A DNA stretch of 64,000 nt from Saussurea involucrata (GCA_033807775.1 CM066314.1:95396929-95460928), one strand, 5' to 3'. Shown: positions 10,647-21,430, numbered from the stretch's first letter. The notes: a model not told the origin generated them from the letters alone. Numbers and translations are program-made.

Positions 10647-12418
10647 TTTGGATTATAAAATCGTTTATCTTTTGGGTTGCTAGTCAACAAATTCAGCGTT
10701 TGCTCAGATTGGCCTCTTTTGTAATTTAAATCTTCAAGCTGCTTAATCTTTTCAATTGCTTCTTTTCTTTCATCAGAAAGAACCTTGATTTTGAACTGAA
10801 AATCTATGTTTTCATCATTTAAATCAGTTATTTTCTTTTTTAACTCAGAAATTTCAGATTCAAGTATTTTAACATTTGATCTAATAATTTCTTTCTCCTT
10901 TTCTCTATCTTCAACTAAACACTTATAAAGAAGTGCTTCATCATGATATTTCAGCTTTGAGCTTTTCTCATCTTCATATTGCTTTTGCACTTTTTCAATT
11001 TTCTTTTGTGCCTTTTTAAATTTCTCGTTAAGCTCAAATATCACAACTTGCATTTCTTCATATTTATCATTTTCAGTTTCAGATTCATTTTCAGAATTAT
11101 CAGAATAAAGAGAAGTGTTATCATAAAGAGAAGGATATAGAGATTGTACCTCAGATTCCAGATCTTCCTCATCAAGTTTAGCCATTAAACTGTTCTTCAC
11201 TTGAGTAAAGTGAGCTTCTTCATCATCTGAAGAATCCATCAGCCATATTTCTTCTTCAGCATTTACTGGCTTTCCGGTTTCTTTGGCTTTTGCGAGATGT
11301 GCTTTACGCTGATAGTATTCAGAATCCTTAACTTTCTTCAACTGACAATCTCTGGCAAAATGACCCGGCTTACCGCAGTTATAACAGTTTCGGTCATCCA
11401 TATTCTTTTTTTCTTCCCTCTCCTTTTTCTCAACTTTCTCCTCTTTATCTTCTTCCTTTTGATCCTTGTTCTCATACCTTTTCTCAAACCTTTTGTATCT
11501 GTTCACTTTGTTGAAATCAGGTTTGCTTTTTGAATGAAACTTCTTCTTTCCATATCTGTTTTGAAATCTTGTAGTTAACAAGGCTAATTTTTCAGCTATC
11601 TCACTCATTTCATCTCCAGAACTTATCTTCTTTTTGCTTAACTCAGAGATCAAAGCCTTTGTTTTCATCGCTCCACTTTTCTTGTGTTCACTTAGAAGGG
11701 CTAAAGATTCTTCGACCTTTTTCTCCTTTTCTTTGACCATTTTTACTTTTTCTTCATGTTGACCCAGAATGCTGAAAATATCGGTCAACTTTTCATCATC
11801 CATATCCCTTGACATTTGAAGCTGAATAGAGTATGAATCCCATTCCGGCAGTAAATTCTTGATAAACTTGTAATTAATCTCTGATTCAGACTTGTCAACT
11901 CCATTCCTTCTTAAATCATTCAGAATGATGTTGTAACGATCATAGGTATCTTTCAACGATTCTCCATCTCTAGCTTTAAACCCTTCATACGCATTGATGC
12001 TCTGATTCTTTTTGGTCTTCATTGATTTTGATGAACCCTCAAACTGCCTTTCTAGCTCATCCCAAATATCCTTTGCTGAATTTCGGCTGTCTACGCGATT
12101 ATAGATATTGTTTGGAATGGCCATAGTCAAGTATGTCAATGCTTGCTCATCAATTTCAACTCTAGCTTTATCAGCATCACTGTAATATTTGTATTCCTTT
12201 TCTATTCTTCTTGGAAGAATCTCTTGACTTGTTTCTGTTGCAGCAATGCCACCAACCTCTATGTAGGCTTTGTAAGGACCGTTCTGAATGGACAGCATAA
12301 GATCTATGTTCTGATGATTCAGAAATTGAATCATTCTTCTTTTCCATTGAGAATATTCTTCAGCTATCAATACCGGAGGCTTATTCTTAGAACCCATGCT
12401 CAGCATATCTCTCGACAT
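10637..12418 (-). CDS. Element B Gag, N-terminal half with CCHC knuckle
   Basis: It starts at ATG 12418 after the leader. The N-terminal 250 residues match the copia gag domain (PPVLIAEEYSQWKRRMIQFL; MAIPNNIYNRVD; KDIWDELERQFEG; INYKFIKNLLPEW). A lysine/glutamate-rich linker leads to the zinc knuckle CYNCGKPGHFARDC (about 11349-11391), then an acidic patch and a coiled coil to the end. It coats the element RNA and builds the virus-like particle in the cytoplasm. The frame runs out three codons past the slippery A run, where the next frame begins. Confidence 0.9.
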   Translation of the reverse strand: MSRDMLSMGSKNKPPVLIAEEYSQWKRRMIQFLNHQNIDLMLSIQNGPYKAYIEVGGIAATETSQEILPRRIEKEYKYYSDADKARVEIDEQALTYLTMAIPNNIYNRVDSRNSAKDIWDELERQFEGSSKSMKTKKNQSINAYEGFKARDGESLKDTYDRYNIILNDLRRNGVDKSESEINYKFIKNLLPEWDSYSIQLQMSRDMDDEKLTDIFSILGQHEEKVKMVKEKEKKVEESLALLSEHKKSGAMKTKALISELSKKKISSGDEMSEIAEKLALLTTRFQNRYGKKKFHSKSKPDFNKVNRYKRFEKRYENKDQKEEDKEEKVEKKEREEKKNMDDRNCYNCGKPGHFARDCQLKKVKDSEYYQRKAHLAKAKETGKPVNAEEEIWLMDSSDDEEAHFTQVKNSLMAKLDEEDLESEVQSLYPSLYDNTSLYSDNSENESETENDKYEEMQVVIFELNEKFKKAQKKIEKVQKQYEDEKSSKLKYHDEALLYKCLVEDREKEKEIIRSNVKILESEISELKKKITDLNDENIDFQFKIKVLSDERKEAIEKIKQLEDLNYKRGQSEQTLNLLTSNPKDKRFYNPKWV

Positions 12419-13393
12419 CTTCTGATAATTGGCTAGATAAACGATCGTTCAGAAGATAAAGCAGTTAGTGTAAGAAAAATTACACTTATGAGAATTTAAC
12501 CAACATTCCTAAGAATTCGGATGCTCAATTCGGATGCTCAATTCGGATGATCAATTCGGATGCTCAATTCGGATAATCAATTCGGACTTGATAGATTTCG
12601 AAATCCTCCAATTCGAACTTAACAGCGTTCGAATTCACTCAATTCGGATGTACTAAGGTTCGAATTCACTCAATTCGAATGTACTTAGGTTCGAATTCAC
12701 TCAATTCGAACTCAACAGGGTTCGAATTCTATACTTAGGAAAATTTAATCAACTCAAATCAATACACAAGTTCTCAATTCGAATCTAACAGGGTTCGAAT
12801 TCTCTACAATTCGAATCTAATAGGGTTCGAATTCTATGAATTCGAATTCTTCTTGAGTCGAATTCTACACTTGTGATGCCAAGAACAATCCGAATTCTCT
12901 ATGAATGTTCCGAATTCTCTTTGAATGATCCGAATTCACCAAGAATGATCCGAATTCTGCACTTCGAACTTCAAAATCACTTAATCTGCCATAACTTCTT
13001 CAATTCTTGATCAATTGTGATGAATCTTATATCAAATTGTTCGTAATTGAAATCTTCACACTTTTTCTGTTGATTGCAATTCACAATTCGATCAATTTGA
13101 ACAGATTAAGATCAAAACAGTGATCTTGAAGTTTTCGAAAAAAAATTCAAGAATCGATTAGATCTGTCAATTCTGTGCAGATTTTGATGTTAATCCAAGA
13201 ATTAAAAGTGTTCAGGAAGCAAATCCGAATGCCATGATGCAAAGAATTGATTCAAAAACTCAAAATCTGGAAAAACTTCATGTCTGAATGATAAGACTTT
13301 AGATGAACAGTAAAAGCCACTTGGTCCGAATTCTTGAAGAATAGTGTAAAAATTCTTCAATTTGGTCTTCGATCTGCTTGAATCTTCTGTTTA
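12419..13393 (-). other. Element B 5' leader with word boxes
   Basis: About 1 kb between the PBS and gag. From about 12510 to 12960 the word AATTCGAA / GAATTCG is repeated, many times in both orientations (the core is a palindrome). No protein is seen. Confidence 0.8.
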
Positions 13394-13405
13394 GCTCTGA
13401 TACCA
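13394..13405 (-). promoter_or_regulatory. Element B primer binding site
   Basis: The minus strand reads TGGTATCAGAGC, complementary to the 3' end of initiator tRNA-Met, two bases inside the 5' LTR. Confidence 0.93.
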
Positions 13406-13407
13406 AT

Positions 13408-13662
13408 TAATAAATCCCAAATCTCTAGCAATAAGATATGAATGTAGTGAGAGAGAATCTAGAGAGCAAATATGTCATCCATGTATTGATCTCAAAGGAT
13501 TACAAAAGGTTTCTAAAAGATTACAAAAGCTTTTTAACAAATGAACTAGACAAGCCTATTTATACCCATGACATACAAGGTATAAAGGCATTCACAATAC
13601 TGTATAGACTCATACAGTACATTGACTTTACAGTAAATCTTGAATACAATAATGCTCTAACA
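13408..13662 (-). repeat. Element B 5' LTR (255 bp)
   Basis: Matches 2634-2888 at all but one base. A TATA-like box (TATAAATAGG on the minus strand, + 13555-13564) suits a promoter driving leftward transcription. Confidence 0.92.
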
Positions 13663-13667
13663 AACTA
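13663..13667. repeat. Target-site duplication of element B, right copy (aacta)
   Basis: Partner of 2629-2633. It also supplies the last bases of the Val-Val codons of the transposase. Confidence 0.6.
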
Positions 13668-13755
13668 CCAGGAACATCATACCCAAATAACGGCCCTTTA
13701 AATGGGCTGCGTCTATTATCAGGACACGACGTAGATTTTCCAGAAATGTGCGGAT

Positions 13756-13846
13756 CTGCAAAAACATAGGTTAAAATGTTATAGTTTATAATGTGTAAAT
13801 GTTATAGTTTATAATGTGTAAACATATGACGTGTTAAAATACGTAC
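13756..13846 (-). other. Intron in MULE transposase (91 bp)
   Basis: The minus strand begins GTACGT and ends TTTTTGCAG. Joining the flanks keeps one reading frame through the conserved region before the first catalytic Asp, whereas reading through adds non-conserved residues and a stop. Confidence 0.75.
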
Positions 13847-15055
13847 CGCGGGTCCAAGGGCCACGAAGCACATCTCAAACCGTCCACGTGAATCGGTCCG
13901 TAGCTGCGTGATAGTACCAGGGTTCTGCAGCTGCAAATTATATAAATATGTCGGGAGTCGTTCATACGACTCCTCGAACGTGCCTCTCACCATAAACAGT
14001 GCATGGCAGCGCGCACGCCACGCTTGGTGGTAATCAATCGTGATGCCGAACTGCCAGTGAACGTCGTGGACGATGTCCTTTGGACGCAATGACCTGCTAA
14101 CATCAAGAAATTTGTTTTTCAGGATCGCACCCAAAGTCTTTTTGCCGGCTTGTTTGTGGTGGGGATTAAGTTGCGTCCTCGTACAAGTGTGTACGTCGTG
14201 CAACTTTCTAATCATTATCGCCCCTCCTTTGGGACCCGTGTGAATCGCGTACAACCTCCACTAACACTTTTCTCTAGCACATTCAACTACGTATTTGCTT
14301 TTGTCAGATGCCCGCACGCGACTTTGGAAACCCTCTTCCAAGAACTTGAGTCCGATCTGACTTGCTAAGAGATCCTTCGAATCGAATATCTGACCTGCTG
14401 TTAAACTTTCACTGCGAATATAAGGTGTAGGTTCGTAGCTTTGTGTCTGGGTATGGGAGTCTGGAAGAATAGGGGGCATATCAAAAAAGTCATTTATCTG
14501 ACTACATGATTTTCTACTAGGGGTATATTCTTCGTGATCATCATTATCGGTGTCTGATCTGTCTATTTCAGAATTACCCGTTCTGAAAACGTGGGTTTCG
14601 TCATCAGCAACTCCAGCAGTACGCCATTCGTGTGGTTGTGGTGGTTGTTGTTGTTGAGAATCAGGCTGCTCTATTTGTTGAGAATCAGGATGCTCTATTT
14701 GTTGAGAATCACCCTCCTCGTCACCGTCGTCGTCACCGTCAGATACGCTGGGATACACAAAGAGTAATGGGGGTCTTTCTGAATCGACTGCAAGGTGCAG
14801 AAAAGTAGAGATATCCCCATCGTTGGATAAATCCACAAATGACCCATCGCCATTTTTAAATACTAACTTGCAAATATCAGAAGAGTTGATTCCACATTTT
14901 TGCATGGCGTATGCAACAAACTTCTGATAAGTGTAGTTTACTGACACTTTTACACCATGCTTAAATTTATAAGCAAAATTCCACTCATTGTTATCTTGCA
15001 CCCATTCACCATCAAAACAGAAATATAGCTTAGCTTTTGCAACAGATGAACTCAT

Positions 15056-15241
15056 TTTTTCAGTAGTATCTCAAACACAAAATATTGCAGAAAGAAATAT
15101 TCCAACAATGAAATCGTTGTGTGGGGATTATGGCTTGAATTTTACGTCTATTTATCAATGAAACAACCAACATATCAGAAAACCAATCTCTCATTTCATC
15201 CACAAACTGGTATTCCAAAAACATTGATTTAACATTGATTG
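15056..15241 (-). promoter_or_regulatory. Upstream region of the MULE transposase
   Basis: 186 bp between the ATG and the terminal repeat. It presumably holds the 5' UTR and promoter; no clear TATA box was found. Confidence 0.35.
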
Positions 15242-15277
15242 AAACATGCAAATGAATTTCAACCACAAATCGGTCTT
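15242..15277 (-). repeat. Inner part of right MULE terminal inverted repeat
   Basis: Reverse complement of 2-37 with one mismatch. The outer extension past 15277 cannot be compared because the left partner is outside the window. Confidence 0.75.
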
Positions 15278-15640
15278 TAAATTGCAATAATTGTGGAAAA
15301 AAACAGTAAAAGCATTCACAATTCGTCTATGTATAGGGGCTGAAAGTGTAAATTTTCAGGGACCAAAAGTGTAAATTTTCAGGGACCAAAACTGTAATTT
15401 TTTGGGCCATCGCGGGCAGGGACCAAAAGTGCACCGCAACCAAAGTTGAGGGGCTTCGCGGGGCATTTGGCCCCAAAATACGTGCCACGTCAGCGTATCC
15501 CGCGATCGCGGGACCCCATCGCGGGTATTTTGGGCATTTTTGCAAAGTTGAAAATTTTTAGGGTATTTTGGTAACAGTTGGTTTGACTTGGGGTATTTTA
15601 ATTAATTTCCCTAATATTATATATATATATTAATTTGTTT
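15278..15640. other. Probable outer right TIR and boundary region
   Basis: It contains three copies of a unit around agggaccaaaagtgtaaatt (about 15358-15430), a GC-rich stretch and then AT-rich DNA. No gene. The MULE/element D boundary lies here or just beyond. Confidence 0.4.
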
Positions 15641-15710
15641 TTGTTTTAAAACCACCGATGAAAGCCATCATATTTGACTTTTTGACTTTTTTTTTCAATG
15701 ACCTCACCGA

Positions 15711-15765
<55 letters not shown>

Positions 15766-16690
15766 ATTTTTTTTTGTTGCACTCACCGATGGAAGCCACC
15801 GATTGGACTTTTGTTTTTTTTTTGTTAAGAACTCATCGATGATTTTCGGTGTTTTTTTTTTTTTTGAAAGCCAACGAAATTTGACAAGAGTTGGTCAATC
15901 GGTAGGATTCTTGGAGAGTTTGGATGAAATCTTCTAACGTATCTTCAGGAGAGTCTGGAAGAAATCTTCTAAGACATTTTGGAGAAAACCTTCAAAGTGA
16001 AGAAAAGATTGGAATTCCATCTTCCAATCTTGATGACCCAAGAAAGATTGAAATTTGGTGAAGTTGGAGAATCACCATTATGAGAGAGAAAATCTTGAGA
16101 AAAAAGTCACATAGGAAGTTGGTTCTGGTGAGAGAAAGGGTTTTGGTGAGATAGAGTGTCTCACCGATGGAGGTTTATAGGATAAGGGTGTAGGGGAGAT
16201 TTTGGTGGGGGTCTTCACCGATTGGATCGGTGGGATTCTCACCGATGATCAATTTTTTTTTAGATTAGTAGGTGGAGAATCATGCTTATCAGAAATGTTT
16301 TGAGATGGAGGAACATAAGTGAAGAAATCTGATGAAGTTGGTTGATAGATGTTGTAAGAGAGGGAAGGGAGATTTGGATGATAAGATGGATGGTAAGATG
16401 ATAAAGAAATGAGGTTGGGGTAATATATTAGGTGGATGAGAAATTGTAAGGGGAGAGGTATGGTGGGAAATGGGGTGTAGGTGATATGGAGAGTGATGGG
16501 AGATGTAAGATGTCGGTAGAGAAGAGGTTGACACTAGTGAGTGTGCCAATGGGAAGGATTTTCAATACAAGGAGATCTAAGAGTTCACCATTTTGACACT
16601 TCAGATTGCATGATGATCTTGATGATTTCTTCAATTTTCTCACTTTTATATTTGTCCACATAGATCCATCAGCTCAAAATCTGCAATCAC
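15640..16690 (-). other. Element D non-coding region with CACCGATGG words
   Basis: The word caccgat or its complement atcggtg recurs at 15652, 15705, 15783, 15797, 16162, 16215, 16227 and 16239 approximately, and again in the LTR of D at 19235-19405. A C/T-rich stretch on the minus strand (about 16300-16560) resembles a 5' UTR. Long T runs and an AT microsatellite are included. No protein is supported; pol is absent. Confidence 0.6.
15714..15759. repeat. (AT)n microsatellite, 23 units
   Basis: 46 bp of pure AT alternation, directly after the word ctcaccgatgc. Confidence 0.95.
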
Positions 16691-16697
16691 AAAGAAT

Positions 16698-18632
16698 TTA
16701 TTTCATAGGTACCCATTTGGTGGTGGGTCCTTTTGGGTTAGAAGAAAAAGAGTTGGTGTCACTTAGATCAATTCTTTCTTTCTGCCATTCTTTGGTAAAA
16801 TGAGAAGTATCACCACAGATATAGCATTTTCTATGAGGAAAAATCCTTTTAGAATCTTGACATTTTTCCTTACTTTTGCTCATTTTGGTTATCTTCAAAG
16901 ACTTTGATTTAAAGATCTGAGGTGCAGGTCCTAAGATTCTTTTTTCAGAAGATGGCAAGACATAAATCTTTTCCTTTGAATTGGACATTTTGAGACACAC
17001 AGATCGGGGAGGAAAATTGGTAGGAGAAGTCACATAGGTATTTTTAGAAAAATTTGAGGATTTTTTTTTAAGAAAGAATCGGCACCCAGAGACTTTCCTT
17101 TTTCAGAGTTAGAAAATATTTTGTTTGAGTTGAAAGAGGAGGAGAAGCACTTAGCTGATACAAGAGCGGTTGAGGAGATGTGGCCTTCTTGATCATCCAT
17201 GTCATTTATCTTGGCCAAGAAACAGACATTTGAGGTGTCATTCGCTTTCAGATGTGGGTTCATCTGCCAAATCATGAGTTTTAGCAGGCAGACCCTTTCC
17301 TCTTCTGACAAGTCTTTCATTTCTTTCCTTTTCTCTCTTGTATTTTTCCTTGTATCTTTCAGCCCGGTCAGAATTTGCAGAAGAGAGGTGTTGGCTGAAC
17401 TTTTGGGAATCATATTTGGATCTTTCCGATTTTGAGAAAAATCGGCCTAAGGAAGCAGTTCTGGGTCTTTCAAGGTGTTTACTTCTACACTCAGAAGCAA
17501 AATGACCCTTTTTACCACAATTAAAGCATTGCTCATTAGATTTGTCCAAAGAAGAGTGTTTGGAGAGAGAAGAGGATGATTTTCTACCAAACTTAGATTT
17601 TCTAGAAGAAGGGTGAGATTTGGATTTAGAATGCCCATCCAACATGGCCATTTCATCAGATAATTTGTCAACTGAAGTTTCCTCACTTTCATCCTCAACA
17701 TCACTAAGATATGCTTCCGAATGGCCATTGGGATCTTCTTGACTATCATGGTCAGAGTCAGATGGGTATGTGATTTTTGGGATACACTTAGTTCTTTTGG
17801 AAGAGTCACTTAGGAGAGCTAGAGGAGAGCTCTTTATATATATGATGACAGATTTCCTTTGCAGCTTAGTCTACTCATAGTTGAAAAGAGTTCCATAAAG
17901 TGAAGTGAGAGGCATATGATCAAGATCCTTGGTTGTCTTTATACAACTATCCAAGTACAGATGTTTTCCCAAAAATCAGGAAGACAGTCCATAAACTTGC
18001 ACAATATTTCCTCATTGTCATACACTCTACCTAACAGCTTTAAATCATTAAGAAGACTGTTAAAGCGGTTATAGTAGTTGGAGAGAGATTATTTTTTCTC
18101 ATAAAAAAAGAGTTCATATTTTATAACAAGAGCAATCTTTCTGCTCTTTTTAACTTCATTTGTACCTTCGTATAAAACACACAGAGTGGACCACATCTAT
18201 TTGGCAGTAGAGAGATTTACTAGAGAGTGGTACACTTCATCAGGAAGAGAGAGAGAGAGCAATGATACTTCTGACTTTAGAATCAAGAGACACAAGACAT
18301 TTTTCTTCATCAGTATATTTCTTGGGATTCTTAGGAATGTAACGACCATTAACAGCAGAATTTTCTTCATCAGAGGAATCATCAGAATCATCTTTGCCAA
18401 CAACTTCCTTACCGAATTTCTTGGTTTCCTAGCGAGACCAGACTCTAGGGACTATGGGTACCTCACTGAGAATGGTTGGATATCTACTATCCACTCCTTC
18501 CATGAAAAGCATCATCCGACTTTTGCACAAAGAAAAGTTGTTGGGGTTAAACTTGGGAGGTTTGGCTATAGAGCCGTTTTCAGATAAAATGTTTTGAGAG
18601 AAAGATTCATTTTTGGAAAAAGAAGTAGCCAT
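16698..18632 (-). pseudogene. Element D Gag, decayed
   Basis: It starts MATSFSKNESFSQNIL at 18632. Recognisable gag pieces follow in several frames with stops: KPPKFNPNNFSLCKSRMMLFMEG, LPDEVYHSLVNL, and a region near 18060-17950 with LNDLKLLGRVYD and FMDCLPDFW. The first zinc knuckle is CFNCGKKGHFASEC (about 17492-17535), followed by Arg/Lys-rich RYKEKYKREKERNERL. A second CCHC-like motif, CYICGDTSHFTKEW, at about 16790-16835 has its last Cys changed to Trp. It ends with the usual gag terminus TKWVPMK. At least one frameshift lies near 17650 and several nonsense codons near 17830-18110. It cannot make a full Gag. Confidence 0.8.
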
Positions 18633-18662
18633 TGCAGATCAAGTTTATGAATTAAACTCTCT

Positions 18663-18674
18663 GCTCTGATACCA
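18663..18674 (-). promoter_or_regulatory. Element D primer binding site
   Basis: TGGTATCAGAGC on the minus strand, two bases from the LTR end; initiator tRNA-Met type. Confidence 0.9.
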
Positions 18675-18676
18675 CT

Positions 18677-19615
18677 TGTTAGTCCCAGATGGCTATAACA
18701 AGTATTGTAGAAGGGGGGGGGGGGGGGGGGGTTGAATACAATACTCAAAATTTTCACAATTTTAATTCTATTATTGAAAAGATTCAACAAGAATTACACA
18801 TAGAAAACTAAAGACTGTTGCGGAAAATAACAGATAAACTATTCTAACAATCTTTCACAAAGTAAACTAAACAAAACAACTAAGAACACTTAGAACAAAG
18901 CTATGAAGTTTTTAAGCAACATGGAGATTTCTTGCACTGAGAGAGATTTCCAGAAAGCGTAGTTTGCACGGGAACATCTTCATCCTTTTATAGTGTGAAT
19001 AAGTGTACTAAGCATTAAATGCTTGGGACACTTGTCACTTTGTCATTGGAAGGACATGTTTGACTCTCAAAAGTTGATGTGTAATTTCCTACAATACTAG
19101 AAAGGTTTGATGGAGACAATAACTAAGAATGGTAAAAAGGACAAATGAACCTTTTTCTTCCATACCCAGTCATTCCTTCTTTGATGAGAAAACCTTTTAG
19201 CATGGACAAAAGGTAGGATCCTCCTATTTGAAGATCCCACCGATGTATATTATGACACTTGTGACTCCACTTGAAGAAAAGCATCCATCAAGACTTCTTG
19301 AGATCCCACCAATTTGAGAGCCTTCATAGGTGGGATATTGTTGGCCGACACAGAGAGAAGTCGGTGGAGAGGTGTCCACCGATGTGTGGGAACACCATCG
19401 GTGGACAATGACATGTAGTTGTTGATGTGGGATCTCTCACTTCCACAATGAGAGGATCTTCAATCTTGACTTTGGTTGATCTTTGATTTCACCAAACATT
19501 TACTATCTTGTTCAAGCCATTACAAAGAACCATCCAAAATTTCTCTAAGTATAAAATGTTTTTCAATGTATAAAAGGAGATCATGAGGCCATCTTCAAAT
19601 CTTGATGACCCAACA
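18677..19615 (-). repeat. Element D 5' LTR (939 bp)
   Basis: On the minus strand it starts TGTTGGGTCATC and ends GGGACTAACA next to the PBS. A TATA box (TATAAAAGG, minus; + 18984-18992) matches the one in the F LTR in sequence. The LTR carries CACCGATGG words (19235-19405) and a 19-base G run (18713-18731). The outer end is set by the TG...CA ends and by the point where gag of element E resumes (19616). No partner LTR is present to confirm it. Confidence 0.7.
18713..18731. repeat. G19 homopolymer
   Basis: Nineteen consecutive G inside the D LTR, 36 bp from the PBS-proximal end. Its length is likely variable or uncertain in sequencing. Confidence 0.9.
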
Positions 19616-21430
19616 GTATGTTCATCATCTGAATCCAAATCTGACTCTGAATTGGAAATGAATGTGTCCAAGCATGCTGAGGAATTTCAAAACCTTAAAC
19701 AAAAACTTTCTGAGGAAAAAGAACTGAGAAAACTAGCTCAGAAATATATGTCCTTCAACAATAGAGAGAAAAGACACTTGGAAATGGAGAAGGAAGAGAT
19801 TTTTAAAGAAAAATTTGAGCTAGAAGATTTACAAAAACAAAAGGAATCCTCATTTTATGAAAAATGTAAGGAATATGAAGAGGTTTTGAGATTAAAGGCT
19901 GAAGAGGTAAAGAAATCAGAGTATAAAAGGCTTAACTCTGTTGCTCTGAAGAATTATTTTCAAAAGGAAAGGGAAGTTTTACATCAGTCTTTACAGAAGA
20001 AAGAGCTTCTGTTAAAGAAGTACCAGGATGCACAGCATGTGCACATTAAAATTAATTCTCAAAAGGACACTCAAGGTCTGGGTTTCAGTGACCTTGATCC
20101 CTTCACTGGAAGAAAGAAGACATCTCGGTCCTCTACCTTATGTGTTGGGAAAGTCCAAATGCCTGATGGTGCACTCACTGGTACTAGTGTTTGTAAAAGA
20201 GCTAAAACTTCAGAAGGGTCAAGGACCAAAAAGCTAAGTTTCAGAAATGTCAGCTATGACTCCTTTGGTCATGAAAAGGTTACAGAACCATCTTTAAAGT
20301 TACTTCATGATCAAGGAAAAGCTTAAATCATCATTTCTAACTCTGCCAAAAGTCTTGATCCCAAGGAGATCTTCAACTTTTACCCTTTTAAAGTGCAGAA
20401 GCCTGCTACTTATGTAGTTGGTCCCTCTGATGTCAAAACTCAGAGTGAACTCAATCCTGAAGCTCCAGTCTTCTCTCTATCCTCTGAAGGTGTGAGGACT
20501 TCTTTGGAAAAAGATTTACAAAGAGTTCTGAAAGAAAACTCCATTTCTGATGCTTTAAAACCTAAGCTCAGAAAATTTAAAACCTGCACTATAAAATATT
20601 TGAACTTCTCTGATTCCTCCAGGGCAAACATCTGTCAGAAACCCACAGAAACCCTGACCTCTGACAGAGCCACAAGACACTTTTTAGATTCTGACTCTGA
20701 CAAAGACTCTAAGGTGGATGAGCAGATATTTTATGCACCAAAGACCATCTTGCACAAACCAAAAAAGGAATTTGTTGGATCTGGAATTTTGAACAATGTC
20801 ATACCTGTTTCTAAGAACCAATCCAGTATCCCACCGTGTCCTGATTTTAAAAATACGGGTGTCAGAATCTTGTCTTCTGAGGAATTAGAAGAGAAAAGAA
20901 AAGAGAAAGCAAAGAATGCTTCTGTGAACCAAACCTCTGTGCCTTAAGTCTACAAAACTAAAAGGTTCACTCCAGAACAGAAAGGAAAATGGAAAGTTAA
21001 TGACTCACCTATTTCTCATTCTGCAGTGAATCAAAGAGGAAAATCTTTTTGGTCCAAGGAATCCCTTCCAGAAAGGAGTGCCAATTTCAGAAAAACCAAT
21101 CTATATAGGAAGTTTGTAAAAACATCTGATTCTAGATTTTTTTTTTCTCAAAAGGCATGTAATCCAAAGATGATGAATAGAAACAACAATTTGCATCAAT
21201 CATTCCCATGTACTGTCAATTGCAATTGTTTTAAACTTCTGTTAAAGTTGCAAAATCATCTTAATGGTCCTCACTGCATCTTGAATTGGTCACCAGAAAG
21301 GACAAATCCTAAGACCAACTATCAGAACAAGCAGAGAAAAACCTATGGCACGCCATCAAAGAATGGAAAGCCAGAAGGTAAATCAACAAACACCCCCAGA
21401 CCTAACAAGAAATGACCCATTATGCAATGG
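19616..21430 (+). pseudogene. Element E Gag, C-terminal half
   Basis: It opens at the D boundary with an acidic Ser-rich stretch, then a long coiled coil (about 19680-20060), then YFQKEREVLHQSLQKKELLLKK and KRAKTSEGSRTKK. A homologous order is seen in F at 51760-52400. In-frame stops lie at 20324-20326, 20945-20947 and 21413-21415, but the frame itself is kept to the terminal MQWVPK. A Cys pair (CTVNCNCFKLL) marks the Cys-rich patch. Zinc knuckles would lie in the missing N-terminal half. Not functional. Confidence 0.8.

Larger units (their letters stand above)
2634..13662 (-). mobile_element. Element B: Ty1/copia Sirevirus-like retrotransposon in the MULE
   Basis: This is a full-length minus-strand LTR element of 11.0 kb. 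Read in element orientation it has a 5' LTR 13662-13408, initiator-Met PBS, word-repeat leader, long gag, protease, integrase, RT and RNase H, a 2.5-kb 3' region with several polypurine tracts, and a 3' LTR 2888-2634. There is no env-like ORF. The two LTRs differ at one base of 255 (C versus A near 2819/13593), so the insertion is recent. Coding is nearly intact but carries a gag frame change and one nonsense codon in pol. Removal restores the transposase frame of the host MULE. Confidence 0.93.
13663..15055 (-). pseudogene. MULE transposase, N-terminal part (exon 1, intron, start of exon 2)
   Basis: The start is ATG 15055 (MSSSVAKAKLYFCFDG). The first 100 residues resemble the PB1-like domain found on many plant MULE transposases. 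An acidic, Gln-rich linker with repeated DSQQIE units follows. Then comes the MuDR-type DNA-binding domain (VGLKFLEEGFQSRVRA; VVECAREKC; KLHDVHTC), interrupted by one TAG at 14261-14263. Next are the linker and start of the catalytic core, with the first expected Asp in LIIDAAHLKG. A phase-0 intron is placed at 13756-13846. Exon 1 (13847-15055) is 403 codons; exon 2 runs from 13755 into the B insertion. Exon lengths divide by three and the frame continues at 2628. It is broken by the nonsense codon and by B. Confidence 0.82.
1..15600 (-). mobile_element. Mutator-like element (MULE), left end cut by window
   Basis: Inverted copies of one 36-bp block lie at 2-37 and 15242-15277, and between them a minus-strand MULE transposase can be read. 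Element B (2634-13662) is a later insertion, so the MULE itself contributes about 4.6 kb here. The left end lies outside the window. The right end is not resolved: it lies somewhere between 15278 and about 15600, so no 9-bp target duplication can be checked. A second, coiled-coil ORF lies on the plus strand just inside the left repeat, giving a convergent two-gene layout that recalls maize MuDR. Confidence 0.8.
15640..19615 (-). mobile_element. Element D: truncated Sirevirus-like copia (5' LTR and gag)
   Basis: In minus orientation: 5' LTR 19615-18677, Met PBS, gag 18632 to about 16698, a gag/pol border tract, then no pol but about 1 kb of non-coding DNA holding CACCGATGG words. No 3' LTR or polypurine tract was found before the MULE, so the distal half is missing. 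The 5' LTR edge lies inside the gag of element E. Confidence 0.75.

Noticed and set aside
13802..13846. Transposase codons reading past 13847
   Set aside because: They continue only to a stop and are not conserved; the GT...AG pair at 13846/13756 gives the family sequence instead.
15698..15937. ORF over the AT microsatellite
   Set aside because: Translates to a Tyr-Ile repeat followed by Phe runs; an artefact of low-complexity DNA.
15600..16042. 3' LTR of element D
   Set aside because: Only about 25 bp (ccatcttccaatcttgatga region, 16017-16042) resemble the LTR end; the rest does not align and no polypurine tract is adjacent.
16289..16661. Pro/Ser/His-rich minus-strand ORFs in D as genes
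   Set aside because: C/T-rich, overlapping in two frames, no homology to any Sirevirus ORF seen here; probably untranslated sequence.
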